A stretch of 60,953 nt of DNA from an uncultured Methylococcaceae bacterium (lineage in GTDB: Bacteria > Pseudomonadota > Gammaproteobacteria > Methylococcales > Methylomonadaceae), in assembly GCA_903859415.1 (NCBI GenBank), contig CAIOMN010000010.1:1-60953 (forward strand), written 5' to 3'. Below the pieces are notes generated by a model. The model was given only the letters and a program-made list of their open reading frames with translations. It searched no databases and was not told the DNA's origin. Positions 35,451 to 44,235 of the stretch are shown in pieces. How positions within the stretch are numbered: the first letter of the stretch is position 1; every line of letters begins with the position of its first letter. A program made the position numbers and the translations under genes.

Positions 35451-36470
35451 TTAACTGGCTTTAGTGTACTGAAGCTGAAAAAAAAGGACAGCCCAAGAAC
35501 CTAATACGCCCAGAAACGAAGACAAAAAGATTAACACAATAGTTTCTGTAAAATTTAAAAATAGTAAATGGAAGTTCCCACCATAAAGACCTGACAATTC
35601 TTCAACAGAATTATTTAATATCAACATCAATATCGCCACAATGAACCATGCTAATACACCTGAAATAAAACCAATCCAAAAGCCAGTGTATAAAAATGGC
35701 CGCCGTATAAAGGCATCAGTAGCGCCTACTAATTTTGAAATAACCACTTCATCACGTCGATTGTGTAATTCTAAACGCACAGAATTACCGACTATGAATA
35801 AGACGGCCGCTCCTAATAACACACTAAGCAAATTAGCAAAAAGACGTGCTAATGAAATAATCGATTGAAGACGCTCAACCCATTGTAAATCCATCTGGGC
35901 AAAATCCACCTCCGGTGATTGCTGAAAACTTTTCAATAATGCACTTAATGCTTCCTTATCATTTAATGCATTTTTAGGTAAAACTTGGAGCACAATGGGT
36001 AGTGGATTTGTTGCCAAGGCATTAATAGCGACACCAAAACCACTATAGGTTTTAAACTCTTCTAAAGCCTGTTCTTTGGTTATTAACTTTACCGATTTAA
36101 CATTATTATCCAACTTAATGCTATCAACTAATTTTTTAGCATGCGCATCTGAAACATCATCGCGCAAAAACAACGATATTTGATTACTCGTTTCTAAATT
36201 AGTCGTCAACTGCTGGAGATTGGATACCAAGATATAAAATCCACTAGCCAATGCAATAGCAATCGCTAAAACAGCGATAGTCATTATTGAAATAAATGGA
36301 GTAGCGACAAGTCGGCCCAAACTCGAAAACAAAGCATGAGCATGTTGATCACGATATGCATTTACTTTATCTGCAAAGTTACCACCCGCCAAAGCAGTCT
36401 GACGAATTTCCTGTTTTATTACTCTAACCGGTGGATCTTTCTTAATACGATTTTTGTTACCCCGTTTCAT
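35451..36470 (-). CDS. ftsX: Cell-division ABC transporter-like permease FtsX
   Basis: A 339-residue membrane protein with a cytoplasmic basic N-terminus, a first helix near residues 55-80, a large periplasmic domain (about 85-205) and three C-terminal helices with the FtsX-type segment LVGATDAFIRRPFLYTGFWIG. With FtsE it forms a membrane complex that activates septal peptidoglycan hydrolases through the periplasmic loop. It follows ftsE by 3 bp. Confidence 0.95.
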   Translation of the reverse strand: MKRGNKNRIKKDPPVRVIKQEIRQTALAGGNFADKVNAYRDQHAHALFSSLGRLVATPFISIMTIAVLAIAIALASGFYILVSNLQQLTTNLETSNQISLFLRDDVSDAHAKKLVDSIKLDNNVKSVKLITKEQALEEFKTYSGFGVAINALATNPLPIVLQVLPKNALNDKEALSALLKSFQQSPEVDFAQMDLQWVERLQSIISLARLFANLLSVLLGAAVLFIVGNSVRLELHNRRDEVVISKLVGATDAFIRRPFLYTGFWIGFISGVLAWFIVAILMLILNNSVEELSGLYGGNFHLLFLNFTETIVLIFLSSFLGVLGSWAVLFFQLQYTKAS

Positions 36471-36473
36471 ATT

Positions 36474-37130
36474 TTAACTCGAAACCAATTGACCATGATC
36501 TAATTTTAAAACACGGTGATTAAGTTGTGTAATTAATGAAATATCATGTGACGCAATTAAAATAGTCACTCCTACACGCTGAAACTGACCAAATAAAAAC
36601 ATAATTTCTTCTGACAAATCAGGGTCTAGATTACCCGTGGGTTCATCTGCAATGATAATAGGCGGCTTGTTAACCACTGCGCGAGCAATTCCTACCCGCT
36701 GTTGCTCTCCTCCGGAAAGAGCTAAAGGATATTTTTTTTCTTTACCTGTCAAACTGACCTTATCTAAGGCAGCCCTAACCCGCCGCGTCACTTCATGATG
36801 GCCATAACCCGCTATAACTAAAGGCAAAGCAACATTATCAAAAACTGTTCTATCGTGCAGCAACTTATAATCCTGATAGATAAACCCCATTTTTCTTCGT
36901 ATATAAGGCAATTGGCTTTCTTTAGCGAGACTTAAATCTTGCCCATCTAATAATATCTGGCCTCGACTAGACCGCTCCATCACTGCAATAAGTCTCAACA
37001 AAGTAGTTTTACCTGCACCAGAATGTCCCGTTAGGAACGCCATTTCACCACGCTGCAAATGAAAACTGATATTACGTAGTACATCGCCCGTCTCTGCATA
37101 ACGCTTGCTAACATTGACAAAATTTATCAT
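36474..37130 (-). CDS. ftsE: Cell-division ATP-binding protein FtsE
   Basis: A 218-residue ATPase with Walker [14 protein letters not shown], signature [14 protein letters not shown], and Walker [13 protein letters not shown]. The opening [11 protein letters not shown] and the segment [21 protein letters not shown] are typical of FtsE. It lies 6 bp after the CtaA-FtsY fusion and 3 bp before ftsX, preserving the conserved ftsY-ftsE-ftsX-rpoH order. Confidence 0.96.
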   Translation of the reverse strand: MINFVNVSKRYAETGDVLRNISFHLQRGEMAFLTGHSGAGKTTLLRLIAVMERSSRGQILLDGQDLSLAKESQLPYIRRKMGFIYQDYKLLHDRTVFDNVALPLVIAGYGHHEVTRRVRAALDKVSLTGKEKKYPLALSGGEQQRVGIARAVVNKPPIIIADEPTGNLDPDLSEEIMFLFGQFQRVGVTILIASHDISLITQLNHRVLKLDHGQLVSS

Positions 37131-37136
37131 TACGTC

Positions 37137-39080
37137 CTAATCTTTAACAAATAAGGCATTAACAAATAATTCAGCATCAAAATCTTGTAAATCATCAATA
37201 CCCTCTCCTATACCAATAAATCGAATAGGAATGCCGGTATGTTTTGCCAATGCAAAAATGACCCCTCCTTTTGCAGTCCCATCTAATTTTGTTAAAACTA
37301 AACCTGTTAAAGCAACCGTTTCATTAAAAAGCTTTGCCTGGGACAAGGCATTTTGTCCAGTCCCAGCATCTAAAACCAACAAAACCTCATGAGGAGCCGA
37401 TTCATCCAGCTTACCCATAATGCGTTTAACCTTCTTCAACTCTTCCATTAAATTTGATTTAGTATGCAAACGCCCTGCGGTATCGGCAATTAACACATCG
37501 ATACCTTTAGCTTTTGCAGATTGCAGACCATCATAAATAACCGAAGCAGAATCCGCCCCCGTATGTTGTGCAACAACAGGGATACCGTTACGCTCACCCC
37601 AGACCTGTAACTGTTCAACCGCTGCGGCTCTAAACGTATCACCTGCGGCTAACATCACACTATGACCCTGCACCTGTAAACGCTTTGCCAATTTTCCAAT
37701 AGTTGTAGTCTTTCCAGCCCCATTAACACCTACTACCAAGATAACAAAAGGTGTATCTTGCTTGGGAATTTCGAGTGGTAAGCTACAGGGCGCCAGAACT
37801 CTAAGCAACTCCTGCTTTAATGCCGTTAACAAGGCATCACTATCCGTTAACTGGTGCTTCTCAAGACTTTTTGTTAAACGCCTGATAATTTCAGTAGTGG
37901 CATCAATCCCCACATCGGCCATCAGCAGGTTAGCTTCGATTTCTTCTAATAATTCATCATTAATTTCTTTTGAACCCAGTGGCAAACTTGATAATAAGCC
38001 ACTCAAGCCAGAACGAGTTCTTTTTAATTGTGATTTAAGACGTAAATACAAAGATTCAGGTAAAGCTTCTTCATTGGCTGGCTCAAGCTCAGCGGCAAAT
38101 GAAGTTCGCCGTTCTTGCAGTGGCTCACTCTGAGGAGGAACAACATGGACCGTTTCGACCCTACCATATCGACTATAAAAACTAATCGCCAACAACGGTA
38201 ACATCAGTATAGCTGCAAGGCATTGATGAAGAGGAACGAACCATAAGGGTAAGGAAAGTTTTGCGCTAATTACAGTTAAACCAATCAACGTAAACAACAG
38301 ACTGCCTAACCACAAACCCGCTGTTCTAACTGGCTTTAAAGAATTGATTGCTGTTGCACCAAACATCACGGCGCTTAGCAATACAAATACGAATAACGTA
38401 CTAACTCTATGGAGCTCATTGGCCGCGACCTGTGCCTCATAAGAAATAACGCCAGAATAACCTGTAAATAAGCCTCTCGTTAAATCCAGGGCGCTTAAAT
38501 AATCGCCTTGAGGCCACCATTGACCGTTACATTGTGGAAAACCAAGGCAGGCTAAGGCCGCATGATTAGCACTGACCCACACGCCCAGAATAACTTGTAG
38601 CCCTAACACAAACATGGCAAGGCGAGCTAAAAATATAAGCCCTTGACGTCTACCTTGATGGACCTTGATCGGCTCTACTGTTAATGGATTAGTCCGTAAA
38701 TACAATCCAAAAAGCAACCAAAAAGTTAGCATGCCTAATAAAACATGACCCGTCACGACAACCGGCATATTAATAACCGCTTTTGCCAAAGACCCAAGTA
38801 CAGCCTGAAAAATAATTAACAGCACTATCAGTAAAGAAGCTAAAATTGAAAACCGCTTATGATATTGCCGCCGCCAGGCTGTTAAAACCAAAATCAAAAC
38901 AGACAAACCTAGGGTTGCTGTTAGATAATGGTGAACAGCGCCTGTTAATAGTGCAATTAAATCCAACTTAAACAAGTCAGGAGCAATATCCGCTACTCTA
39001 ACCAATGAACCTGATACAACAATTATTAACATTAAAATAATGCTAAAGAGTGTTAACTTTCTAAACATTCTGTTTCCCAT
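37137..39080 (-). CDS. ftsY: Heme A synthase-like (CtaA/COX15) domain fused to SRP receptor FtsY
   Basis: One uninterrupted 647-codon frame. Residues 1-304 form an eight-helix CtaA-like domain with candidate heme histidines H50/H51, H112, H224 and H285, and the second-loop cysteines C178 and C184. The first periplasmic loop is very short and lacks the usual cysteine pair and the conserved glutamate before the first histidine. Residues 305-343 are an acidic, proline-containing linker. Residues 344-647 are a complete FtsY NG domain: GVNGAGKTTT (451-460), DTFRAAAVEQL (481-491), DTAGR (533-537), TKLD (597-600) and GIGEGIDDL (623-631). The CtaA part replaces the usual acidic A domain and would anchor FtsY in the membrane. 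The start overlaps the upstream cox gene as TAATG, and ftsE follows after 6 bp. A TTG at codon 344 (38049-38051) could in theory start a free FtsY but has no clear ribosome-binding site. Confidence 0.9.
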   Translation of the reverse strand: MGNRMFRKLTLFSIILMLIIVVSGSLVRVADIAPDLFKLDLIALLTGAVHHYLTATLGLSVLILVLTAWRRQYHKRFSILASLLIVLLIIFQAVLGSLAKAVINMPVVVTGHVLLGMLTFWLLFGLYLRTNPLTVEPIKVHQGRRQGLIFLARLAMFVLGLQVILGVWVSANHAALACLGFPQCNGQWWPQGDYLSALDLTRGLFTGYSGVISYEAQVAANELHRVSTLFVFVLLSAVMFGATAINSLKPVRTAGLWLGSLLFTLIGLTVISAKLSLPLWFVPLHQCLAAILMLPLLAISFYSRYGRVETVHVVPPQSEPLQERRTSFAAELEPANEEALPESLYLRLKSQLKRTRSGLSGLLSSLPLGSKEINDELLEEIEANLLMADVGIDATTEIIRRLTKSLEKHQLTDSDALLTALKQELLRVLAPCSLPLEIPKQDTPFVILVVGVNGAGKTTTIGKLAKRLQVQGHSVMLAAGDTFRAAAVEQLQVWGERNGIPVVAQHTGADSASVIYDGLQSAKAKGIDVLIADTAGRLHTKSNLMEELKKVKRIMGKLDESAPHEVLLVLDAGTGQNALSQAKLFNETVALTGLVLTKLDGTAKGGVIFALAKHTGIPIRFIGIGEGIDDLQDFDAELFVNALFVKD

Positions 39081-39817
39081 TAACCAATTTGTGAAATTCT
39101 AAGTAGATGCATAAGATCATCTTTTACCTTATAGGTATTAAAGCCTGGCTCATATTGCATCATTAAATTCCCCAAAGGATCGATTAAAAATAACATCCCA
39201 TCTGGAATATTTCCCCTCCTGATATCCAGCAATTTTTTTGTCAAATCGACACTTGGCTTAACTCTAATCAAGTCGGAATTAAGTGCAACGTCGCGGTTAT
39301 CATTAACAATTAATTTTTCTTTCAACGCCTCATCCAGATTATTTTCTTCATGCAATAAACTCGAATAAAGAGATTTACTCTCTTGATCTTCCAGACGATT
39401 TAACCTCCATAGCAAAGTATCTTTAAGCCACCATTGCTGAGCAACCTCTTGAGAAGGTTCTTTAAAGATAATGACCACACGCCGTGTGCGCGGTAACTCT
39501 TTATTCAACATAAGTCTTAGTTGTTTTGTTTTAAGCAACGCCTCTAAACAGACTTCATTACAACCACTATTTGGAATTACATTAACTATTAACCAATGAC
39601 CTGGTAATTCTCCAATATTGCTTGTTGAGAATGAATCAAACCCCGAAAAGTCAGAATGACTAATTGCCACGGAAGGAATAATTAGCTGCCCAGTATTGGT
39701 AGTCCCTTTTACTAAACTAGGATGTTCTTTCAATCCCCAAGCAATTAAAAATGGAATAATAGTCATTCCAAAAATAATAATAATTAAGCGCTGATTTTTC
39801 TTTTGTTGATTATTCAT
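39080..39817 (-). CDS. Cytochrome oxidase assembly-associated membrane protein, SCO/thioredoxin-like
   Basis: 245 residues. It has one N-terminal membrane helix (LIIIIFGMTIIPFLIAWGL), then a periplasmic domain with a strand-rich thioredoxin-like outline (LPGHWLIVNVIPNSGCNEVCLEALL). The GCNEVC pair could be a CxxxC metal or redox site as in SCO proteins. The C-terminus (PDGMLFLIDPLGNLMMQYEPG) also resembles SCO/thioredoxin folds. It occupies the position of the hypothetical gene found between SURF1 and ctaA in Pseudomonas cox clusters. Its exact role is unproven; copper or thiol handling during oxidase assembly is likely. Confidence 0.75.
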   Translation of the reverse strand: MNNQQKKNQRLIIIIFGMTIIPFLIAWGLKEHPSLVKGTTNTGQLIIPSVAISHSDFSGFDSFSTSNIGELPGHWLIVNVIPNSGCNEVCLEALLKTKQLRLMLNKELPRTRRVVIIFKEPSQEVAQQWWLKDTLLWRLNRLEDQESKSLYSSLLHEENNLDEALKEKLIVNDNRDVALNSDLIRVKPSVDLTKKLLDIRRGNIPDGMLFLIDPLGNLMMQYEPGFNTYKVKDDLMHLLRISQIG

Positions 39818-40550
39818 CTTTACTTCTTTTTATACTATACCAAAAAAATAGTGCGGTTAGAGTGGCTGCCAAGGCGAACCATTGAACAGCATAGGCTATA
39901 TGTTGTTCTGGCGGCATAATCGTTGTAACCTGCCATTCTCTTTTAAACCCTTCAGGCGACTCTTTATCCAACTCAATCTGAAATGCAGCTACTGGATAGC
40001 CGAGTTTTTCAGACAACACGCGAGCATCAATTACTTGTAAAACTGAAGGCCAACCTGATGTAGGTATTTCTGCCCCAGCTAACTTAATACCTACACCAGG
40101 AAAATTATTAATCCGTCCTTTTAAAGTAACTTTCCCATTTATAATGTTTATATCAGGCAATTGCGATCTATCCTGATTTAATGGTACCCAACCTCTATTA
40201 ACTAATACTGCTGCTTTTGATGGTCTATCCATAATAAAAGGCGTCATAACTAAATATCCGACCTTTCCACTAGTGATCTGATTATCCAGCAAAAACTGAT
40301 GTGCTTTATCATAATGCCCAACAGTTTGTACCTTTTTATATCTAAGCGAATTGATGTTATCTTCAATACTGTTCGATAGATCTAAAACCTCAGTTGATGC
40401 CAACCCCTGTTTTTGTTGCTCAAAAAAGTTTCTTTTCTGTTCGGCTCGACCTAATTGCCACATACCTAATGCTATCAATAGTGACAGGGTACATAGATAA
40501 AGAAATATAGGGAGTTTTTTTAGTTTCATTTGACTATTATATCCCTGCAT
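39810..40550 (-). CDS. SURF1-family cytochrome oxidase assembly protein
   Basis: 246 residues with one transmembrane helix at each end (LPIFLYLCTLSLLIALGMWQ and YAVQWFALAATLTALFFWY) and a periplasmic domain between them. Signatures are GMWQLGRAEQKR, VLVNRGWVP and the C-terminal HIAYAVQWFALA. SURF1 proteins help insert heme a into subunit I. The start is either codon 1 or the methionine at codon 8. The gene overlaps the next one by 8 bp, which suggests coupled translation. Confidence 0.93.
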   Translation of the reverse strand: MQGYNSQMKLKKLPIFLYLCTLSLLIALGMWQLGRAEQKRNFFEQQKQGLASTEVLDLSNSIEDNINSLRYKKVQTVGHYDKAHQFLLDNQITSGKVGYLVMTPFIMDRPSKAAVLVNRGWVPLNQDRSQLPDINIINGKVTLKGRINNFPGVGIKLAGAEIPTSGWPSVLQVIDARVLSEKLGYPVAAFQIELDKESPEGFKREWQVTTIMPPEQHIAYAVQWFALAATLTALFFWYSIKRSKDE

Positions 40551-40636
40551 AAAATCTAGCTTTTATATTTAACCTATTGGCACAAATGCGTTAATAAACG
40601 AAAATATGCAAATCCTTAATTATTAATAACTCTACC

Positions 40637-40894
40637 ATGATTCTTCAAAGCTTAGTCATAATTGCCTTTATCCTAATAATTATTAGCCTCGGCAAAGCAC
40701 TTTTTCATCTTGTAAACCATAAAACTGAAGAACAATCCCAAAAAACTGTCAAATCACTGACCTTTCGCATTACACTTTCAATTATTTTATTTATTTTTCT
40801 CTTTATTGCTGTTGCAACAGGCTTATTCAAACCCCATGGCCTCGGTTCAAAAATACATCTACAAAAACCAGTTCAAGTTGAAACAACTCAGTAA
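40637..40894 (+). CDS. DUF2909 twin-transmembrane protein
   Basis: 85 residues with two hydrophobic helices (residues about 3-25 and 48-68) joined by a polar loop containing KSLTFRITLSI. The family is small, of unknown function, and regularly found in gammaproteobacterial cox clusters between coxC and SURF1. Here it lies on the opposite strand from the rest of the cluster and is followed by a shared bidirectional terminator. It may assist the oxidase, but that rests only on location. Confidence 0.8.
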   Translation: MILQSLVIIAFILIIISLGKALFHLVNHKTEEQSQKTVKSLTFRITLSIILFIFLFIAVATGLFKPHGLGSKIHLQKPVQVETTQ

Positions 40895-40919
40895 ATCAAC
40901 AATCTTTCGACAAAAAAAA

Positions 40920-40945
40920 AGCGCCGCCTGTTCTTAGGCAGCGCT
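40920..40945. terminator. Bidirectional terminator between DUF2909 and coxC
   Basis: The hairpin AGCGCCGCCT-6 nt-AGGCAGCGCT has a single mismatch in a 10-bp stem. It is flanked by nine A residues on the left and a T5 run on the right, so it can stop transcripts from both convergent genes. Confidence 0.9.
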
Positions 40946-40967
40946 TTTTGTATTTTCGTTTAGAAAC

Positions 40968-41819
40968 TTACAATAAATAAACGAATATAAACAGACCTAA
41001 CCATACCACATCAACAAAGTGCCAATACCAAGCCGCCGCTTCAAATGCAAAATGGTTTTCTGGTTTGAAATGTCCTTTCACACTACGAAATAAAACTACA
41101 CTTAATATAATAGCACCCACGCAGACATGGAAACCATGGAATCCAGTTAACATAAAAAATGTCGATCCATAAACACCAGAACCTAAAGTTAACCCCATTT
41201 CGGTATAGGCTTCGTGATATTCGAATGCTTGAAACGCAACAAATAAAAAGCCTAAAGCGACTGTTGCAATCAAACCTTTAATTAACTGATCCCTATTTTT
41301 TGCCAACAAACCATGATGTGCCCAAGTACAAGTTACACCACTTGTTAATAAGATTAAAGTATTCAAAAAGGGTAAGCCCCATGCTCCCATCGGTTCAAAA
41401 TTACCACCCACTTTACCAGGACCATTAGTTGGCCATGCCGCTTCAAATGAAGGCCAAAGTAATTCTTTAGTAGCACCTTCACTTAACCAATGCACCGATA
41501 AATTACGTGTATACCAGAGTGTTCCAAAGAATACAGCAAAAAATACGATTTCTGAAAAAATAAACCACATCATGCCATGACGATAAGATATGCCTACCTC
41601 ATGGTTATACATTCCAGTTTCACTTTCAGTTGCTTGCAAAGTAAACCAACCAATCAGCATGGTAATGAAAATAAGTAAACCTATCACCATTAGAGCTGGA
41701 CCAATTGAAGAACCATTTAAATAATTTGCAAATCCAGCCAGCATAGTCACCAGACCTGCAGTGCCTATCACTGGCCAATTTGCTTTATGCGGAATGTAAT
41801 AAGCAGTATTCGTAGACAT
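40968..41819 (-). CDS. coxC: Cytochrome c oxidase subunit III (aa3 type)
   Basis: 283 residues with seven helices. Family signatures are the N-terminal YYIPHKANWPVIG, WFIFSEIVFFAVFFGTLWY, and the C-terminal FHGFHVCVGAIIL and WYWHFVDVVWLGLFIFVYL. Subunit III stabilises the catalytic core and the proton-uptake path. The gene follows ctaG by 12 bp in the usual coxB-coxA-ctaG-coxC order. Confidence 0.97.
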   Translation of the reverse strand: MSTNTAYYIPHKANWPVIGTAGLVTMLAGFANYLNGSSIGPALMVIGLLIFITMLIGWFTLQATESETGMYNHEVGISYRHGMMWFIFSEIVFFAVFFGTLWYTRNLSVHWLSEGATKELLWPSFEAAWPTNGPGKVGGNFEPMGAWGLPFLNTLILLTSGVTCTWAHHGLLAKNRDQLIKGLIATVALGFLFVAFQAFEYHEAYTEMGLTLGSGVYGSTFFMLTGFHGFHVCVGAIILSVVLFRSVKGHFKPENHFAFEAAAWYWHFVDVVWLGLFIFVYLL

Positions 41820-41831
41820 AAGATTCCCCTT

Positions 41832-42383
41832 TTATTTTTTTACTGATTTTTCAGTATTGTCGAAAAACGTGTATGAGAGTGTAATGGTTTTGTATTGCTC
41901 TGGTATTTCAGGATTAATAACAAAACGCATCGGGAGAGTTTTTGCTTCTCGGGGTTTAAAAGTTTGTTCCGAAAAACAGAAACACTCGATTTTTTCAAAA
42001 TAACTACTTATGACAGCTGGAGAAAAACTGGCGATTGCTCTAGCTTGCATCTCTTTATCAGATTTATTTTCAGCATAAAAATTCACCGTATAATATTGCC
42101 CTGGATGAACCTTTAATTGTCTTTTTTCTGCACGAAACTCCATCGGAGTTGACTCGTTCAATATTGTCATGAACTCCACTGAAATCTCCCTTTCCATGTC
42201 AACTTTATAAGCAACCTCTGGTACCTTTTTAATGTCATCGGGTCTATTTCGCTCAATCCATTTCCATTCACATAAAACATCGTAAAGAGGGACTAAAGCG
42301 TAACCAAAACCGAACATCGCTACCGCGACTAAAAGCAAGGTTCGCGCTAATTTAAGGTTCTTTTTACCTACAAAATCATTCAT
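41832..42383 (-). CDS. ctaG: Cytochrome c oxidase assembly protein CtaG/Cox11
   Basis: 183 residues. It has an N-terminal membrane helix (LLLVAVAMFGFGYALVPLYDVLC), a periplasmic immunoglobulin-like domain, and the copper-binding cysteines in IECFCFSEQTFKP, with MRFVINPEIP near the C-terminus. It delivers copper to the CuB site of subunit I. Its ATG overlaps the stop of the 32-codon membrane ORF directly upstream (ATGA), indicating coupled translation. Confidence 0.96.
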   Translation of the reverse strand: MNDFVGKKNLKLARTLLLVAVAMFGFGYALVPLYDVLCEWKWIERNRPDDIKKVPEVAYKVDMEREISVEFMTILNESTPMEFRAEKRQLKVHPGQYYTVNFYAENKSDKEMQARAIASFSPAVISSYFEKIECFCFSEQTFKPREAKTLPMRFVINPEIPEQYKTITLSYTFFDNTEKSVKK

Positions 42384-42478
42384 TGAGATACTGCTTGTGC
42401 GACAGCAAACAGATAAACAATTAAGGTGATAGCCACCAAAATAACAGCTGTTAACAGATTTTTATTTTTAGTTGTCAT
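42380..42478 (-). CDS. 32-residue single-helix protein, putative cytochrome oxidase small assembly protein
   Basis: This short gene lies between coxA and ctaG. It starts with ATG at 42476-42478 and ends with TGA at 42380-42382, overlapping the ctaG ATG by ATGA. The product starts MTTKNKNLLTAVILVAITL: a short basic N-terminus, then one hydrophobic helix (residues about 8-27) ending in a polar tail. Very small membrane proteins are annotated at this exact place in many proteobacterial cox clusters as cytochrome oxidase small assembly proteins. A weak AAGAA ribosome-binding site precedes it. Functional assignment is by position and form. Confidence 0.7.
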   Translation of the reverse strand: MTTKNKNLLTAVILVAITLIVYLFAVAQAVSQ

Positions 42479-42539
42479 ATTTCTTAAGTGGTACATTACC
42501 CAGTCATTCATATAACCAGGCAATGTATCCTTTTATGCC

Positions 42540-44180
42540 TTAATGTGAATCCAAAACGTGTTCAGTCGGCACAACACTTGGAGGTGTAGTCCAAGTATGG
42601 TAAGGAAGTGGTGATGGTAAAGTCCACTCTAAGCTATGCTTAGCCGCATCTTCCCAAACTTCGTCAGATACTTTTTCGCCAGTACCGCCTCTTATAGTGT
42701 CGATCACTATATACAAAAATAGCAATTGGCTTGCTCCAAATATAAAACCGCCCACGCTTGAAATCATATTCCAATCTGCAAATTGCACTGCATAATCAGG
42801 AATTCTGCGAGGCATTCCCGCTAATCCCAAGAAATGCTGAGGGAAAAACAATACGTTCACAGAAACCACTGAAATCCAAAAATGCAATTGGCCAATTTTC
42901 TCGTTATACATGTGACCCGTCCATTTAGGTAACCAGAAGTATCCCGCAGCCATCAGAATAAAAACCGAGGCGGGTACTAAGGTGTAGTGGAAATGGGCAA
43001 CAATGAAATAGGTATCATGGTATTGAAAATCAGCGGGGGCAATAGACATCATCAAACCAGTAAAACCACCCATGGTAAACAACACCACAAAAGCAATAGA
43101 AAACAACATAGGGGTTTCAAAGGTCATAGCCCCTTTCCACATAGTGGCTGTCCAGTTAAATACTTTAACACCTGTTGGAACCGCAATAATCATTGTCGCA
43201 TACATGAAATACAATTCACCGGCTAAAGGCAAACCGACAGTGAACATGTGATGCGCCCAAACGATAAAGGATAAAAAAGCAATAGAACCGGTTGCCCAAA
43301 CCATTGAAGCATAGCCAAACAAAGGCTTACGAGCAAATACTGGGATAATAGTAGATGCAACGCCGAAAGTTGGCAGAATCATAATATAAACTTCTGGGTG
43401 ACCAAAGAACCAGAAAATATGTTCATAAAGTACTGGGTCACCACCCCCTGCCGCATTAAAGAAGCTGGTATGGAAAAACTTATCAGTCAATAACATGGTC
43501 ACTGCACCTGCAAAAACAGGCATAACAGCAATTAACAAAAATGCGGTAATCAACCAAGTCCATACAAACAATGGCATATCCATCATTTTCATAGAAGGCG
43601 CACGCATATTGAAAATAGTCGCGATAATATTAATCGCGCCCATGATCGAAGAAATACCCAATAAATGTACAGAGAAAATAGCAAAAGGTAGCGCTTTACC
43701 CACTGTAATTGGTTGCAGTACTAATGGTGGATATAAAGTCCAGCCACCATTCGGAGCACCACCTTCCATGAATAGAGTACTGGCTAATAACAACACACCT
43801 GCAACCAACATCCAAAAACTCATGTTGTTCATACGAGGTAATGCCATATCAGCAGCACCAATCATTAATGGAATTTGCCAGTTAGCCAACCCCACAAAAG
43901 CAGGCATAACTGCACCAAATACCATGACTAACGCGTGCATAGTGGTCATGGAATTAAAAAATGCAGGATCTACAAACTGTAAACCTGGCTCAAATAATTC
44001 AGCCCGAATCACCATGGCCATTGCGCCACCGACAAAAAACATTGCTAAGGCAAACAATAAATACAATGTACCAATATCTTTATGGTTAGTAGTAATAACC
44101 CATCTTAACAACCCCTTAGCGGGACCGTGATCGTGATGATCATCAGCATGATGATCATGTTCATCTACGACAGCAGACAT
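42540..44180 (-). CDS. coxA: Cytochrome c oxidase subunit I (aa3 type)
   Basis: 546 residues with twelve helices. It carries the His-Tyr cross-link motif WFFGHPEVYIMILP, the CuB histidines in VWAHHMFTVGL, and the heme ligands in TMHALVMVFG and YFIVAHFHYTLV. The N-terminal tail is unusually histidine-rich (alternating H and D at residues 8-18), which could bind metal. It is the catalytic oxygen-reducing subunit. A GAGG ribosome-binding site stands before the ATG, and coxB lies 55 bp upstream. Confidence 0.98.
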   Translation of the reverse strand: MSAVVDEHDHHADDHHDHGPAKGLLRWVITTNHKDIGTLYLLFALAMFFVGGAMAMVIRAELFEPGLQFVDPAFFNSMTTMHALVMVFGAVMPAFVGLANWQIPLMIGAADMALPRMNNMSFWMLVAGVLLLASTLFMEGGAPNGGWTLYPPLVLQPITVGKALPFAIFSVHLLGISSIMGAINIIATIFNMRAPSMKMMDMPLFVWTWLITAFLLIAVMPVFAGAVTMLLTDKFFHTSFFNAAGGGDPVLYEHIFWFFGHPEVYIMILPTFGVASTIIPVFARKPLFGYASMVWATGSIAFLSFIVWAHHMFTVGLPLAGELYFMYATMIIAVPTGVKVFNWTATMWKGAMTFETPMLFSIAFVVLFTMGGFTGLMMSIAPADFQYHDTYFIVAHFHYTLVPASVFILMAAGYFWLPKWTGHMYNEKIGQLHFWISVVSVNVLFFPQHFLGLAGMPRRIPDYAVQFADWNMISSVGGFIFGASQLLFLYIVIDTIRGGTGEKVSDEVWEDAAKHSLEWTLPSPLPYHTWTTPPSVVPTEHVLDSH

Positions 44181-44235
44181 ACTTTATACCTCGAAAATAA
44201 TTAAAAAAGAGTGATTCGATAACAGCATCTGAGGC

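Noticed and set aside
43495-44130. A 211-codon open frame on the plus strand opposite coxA
   Set aside because: It is the antisense shadow of a highly conserved membrane protein gene; composition and lack of a ribosome-binding site argue against a real gene.
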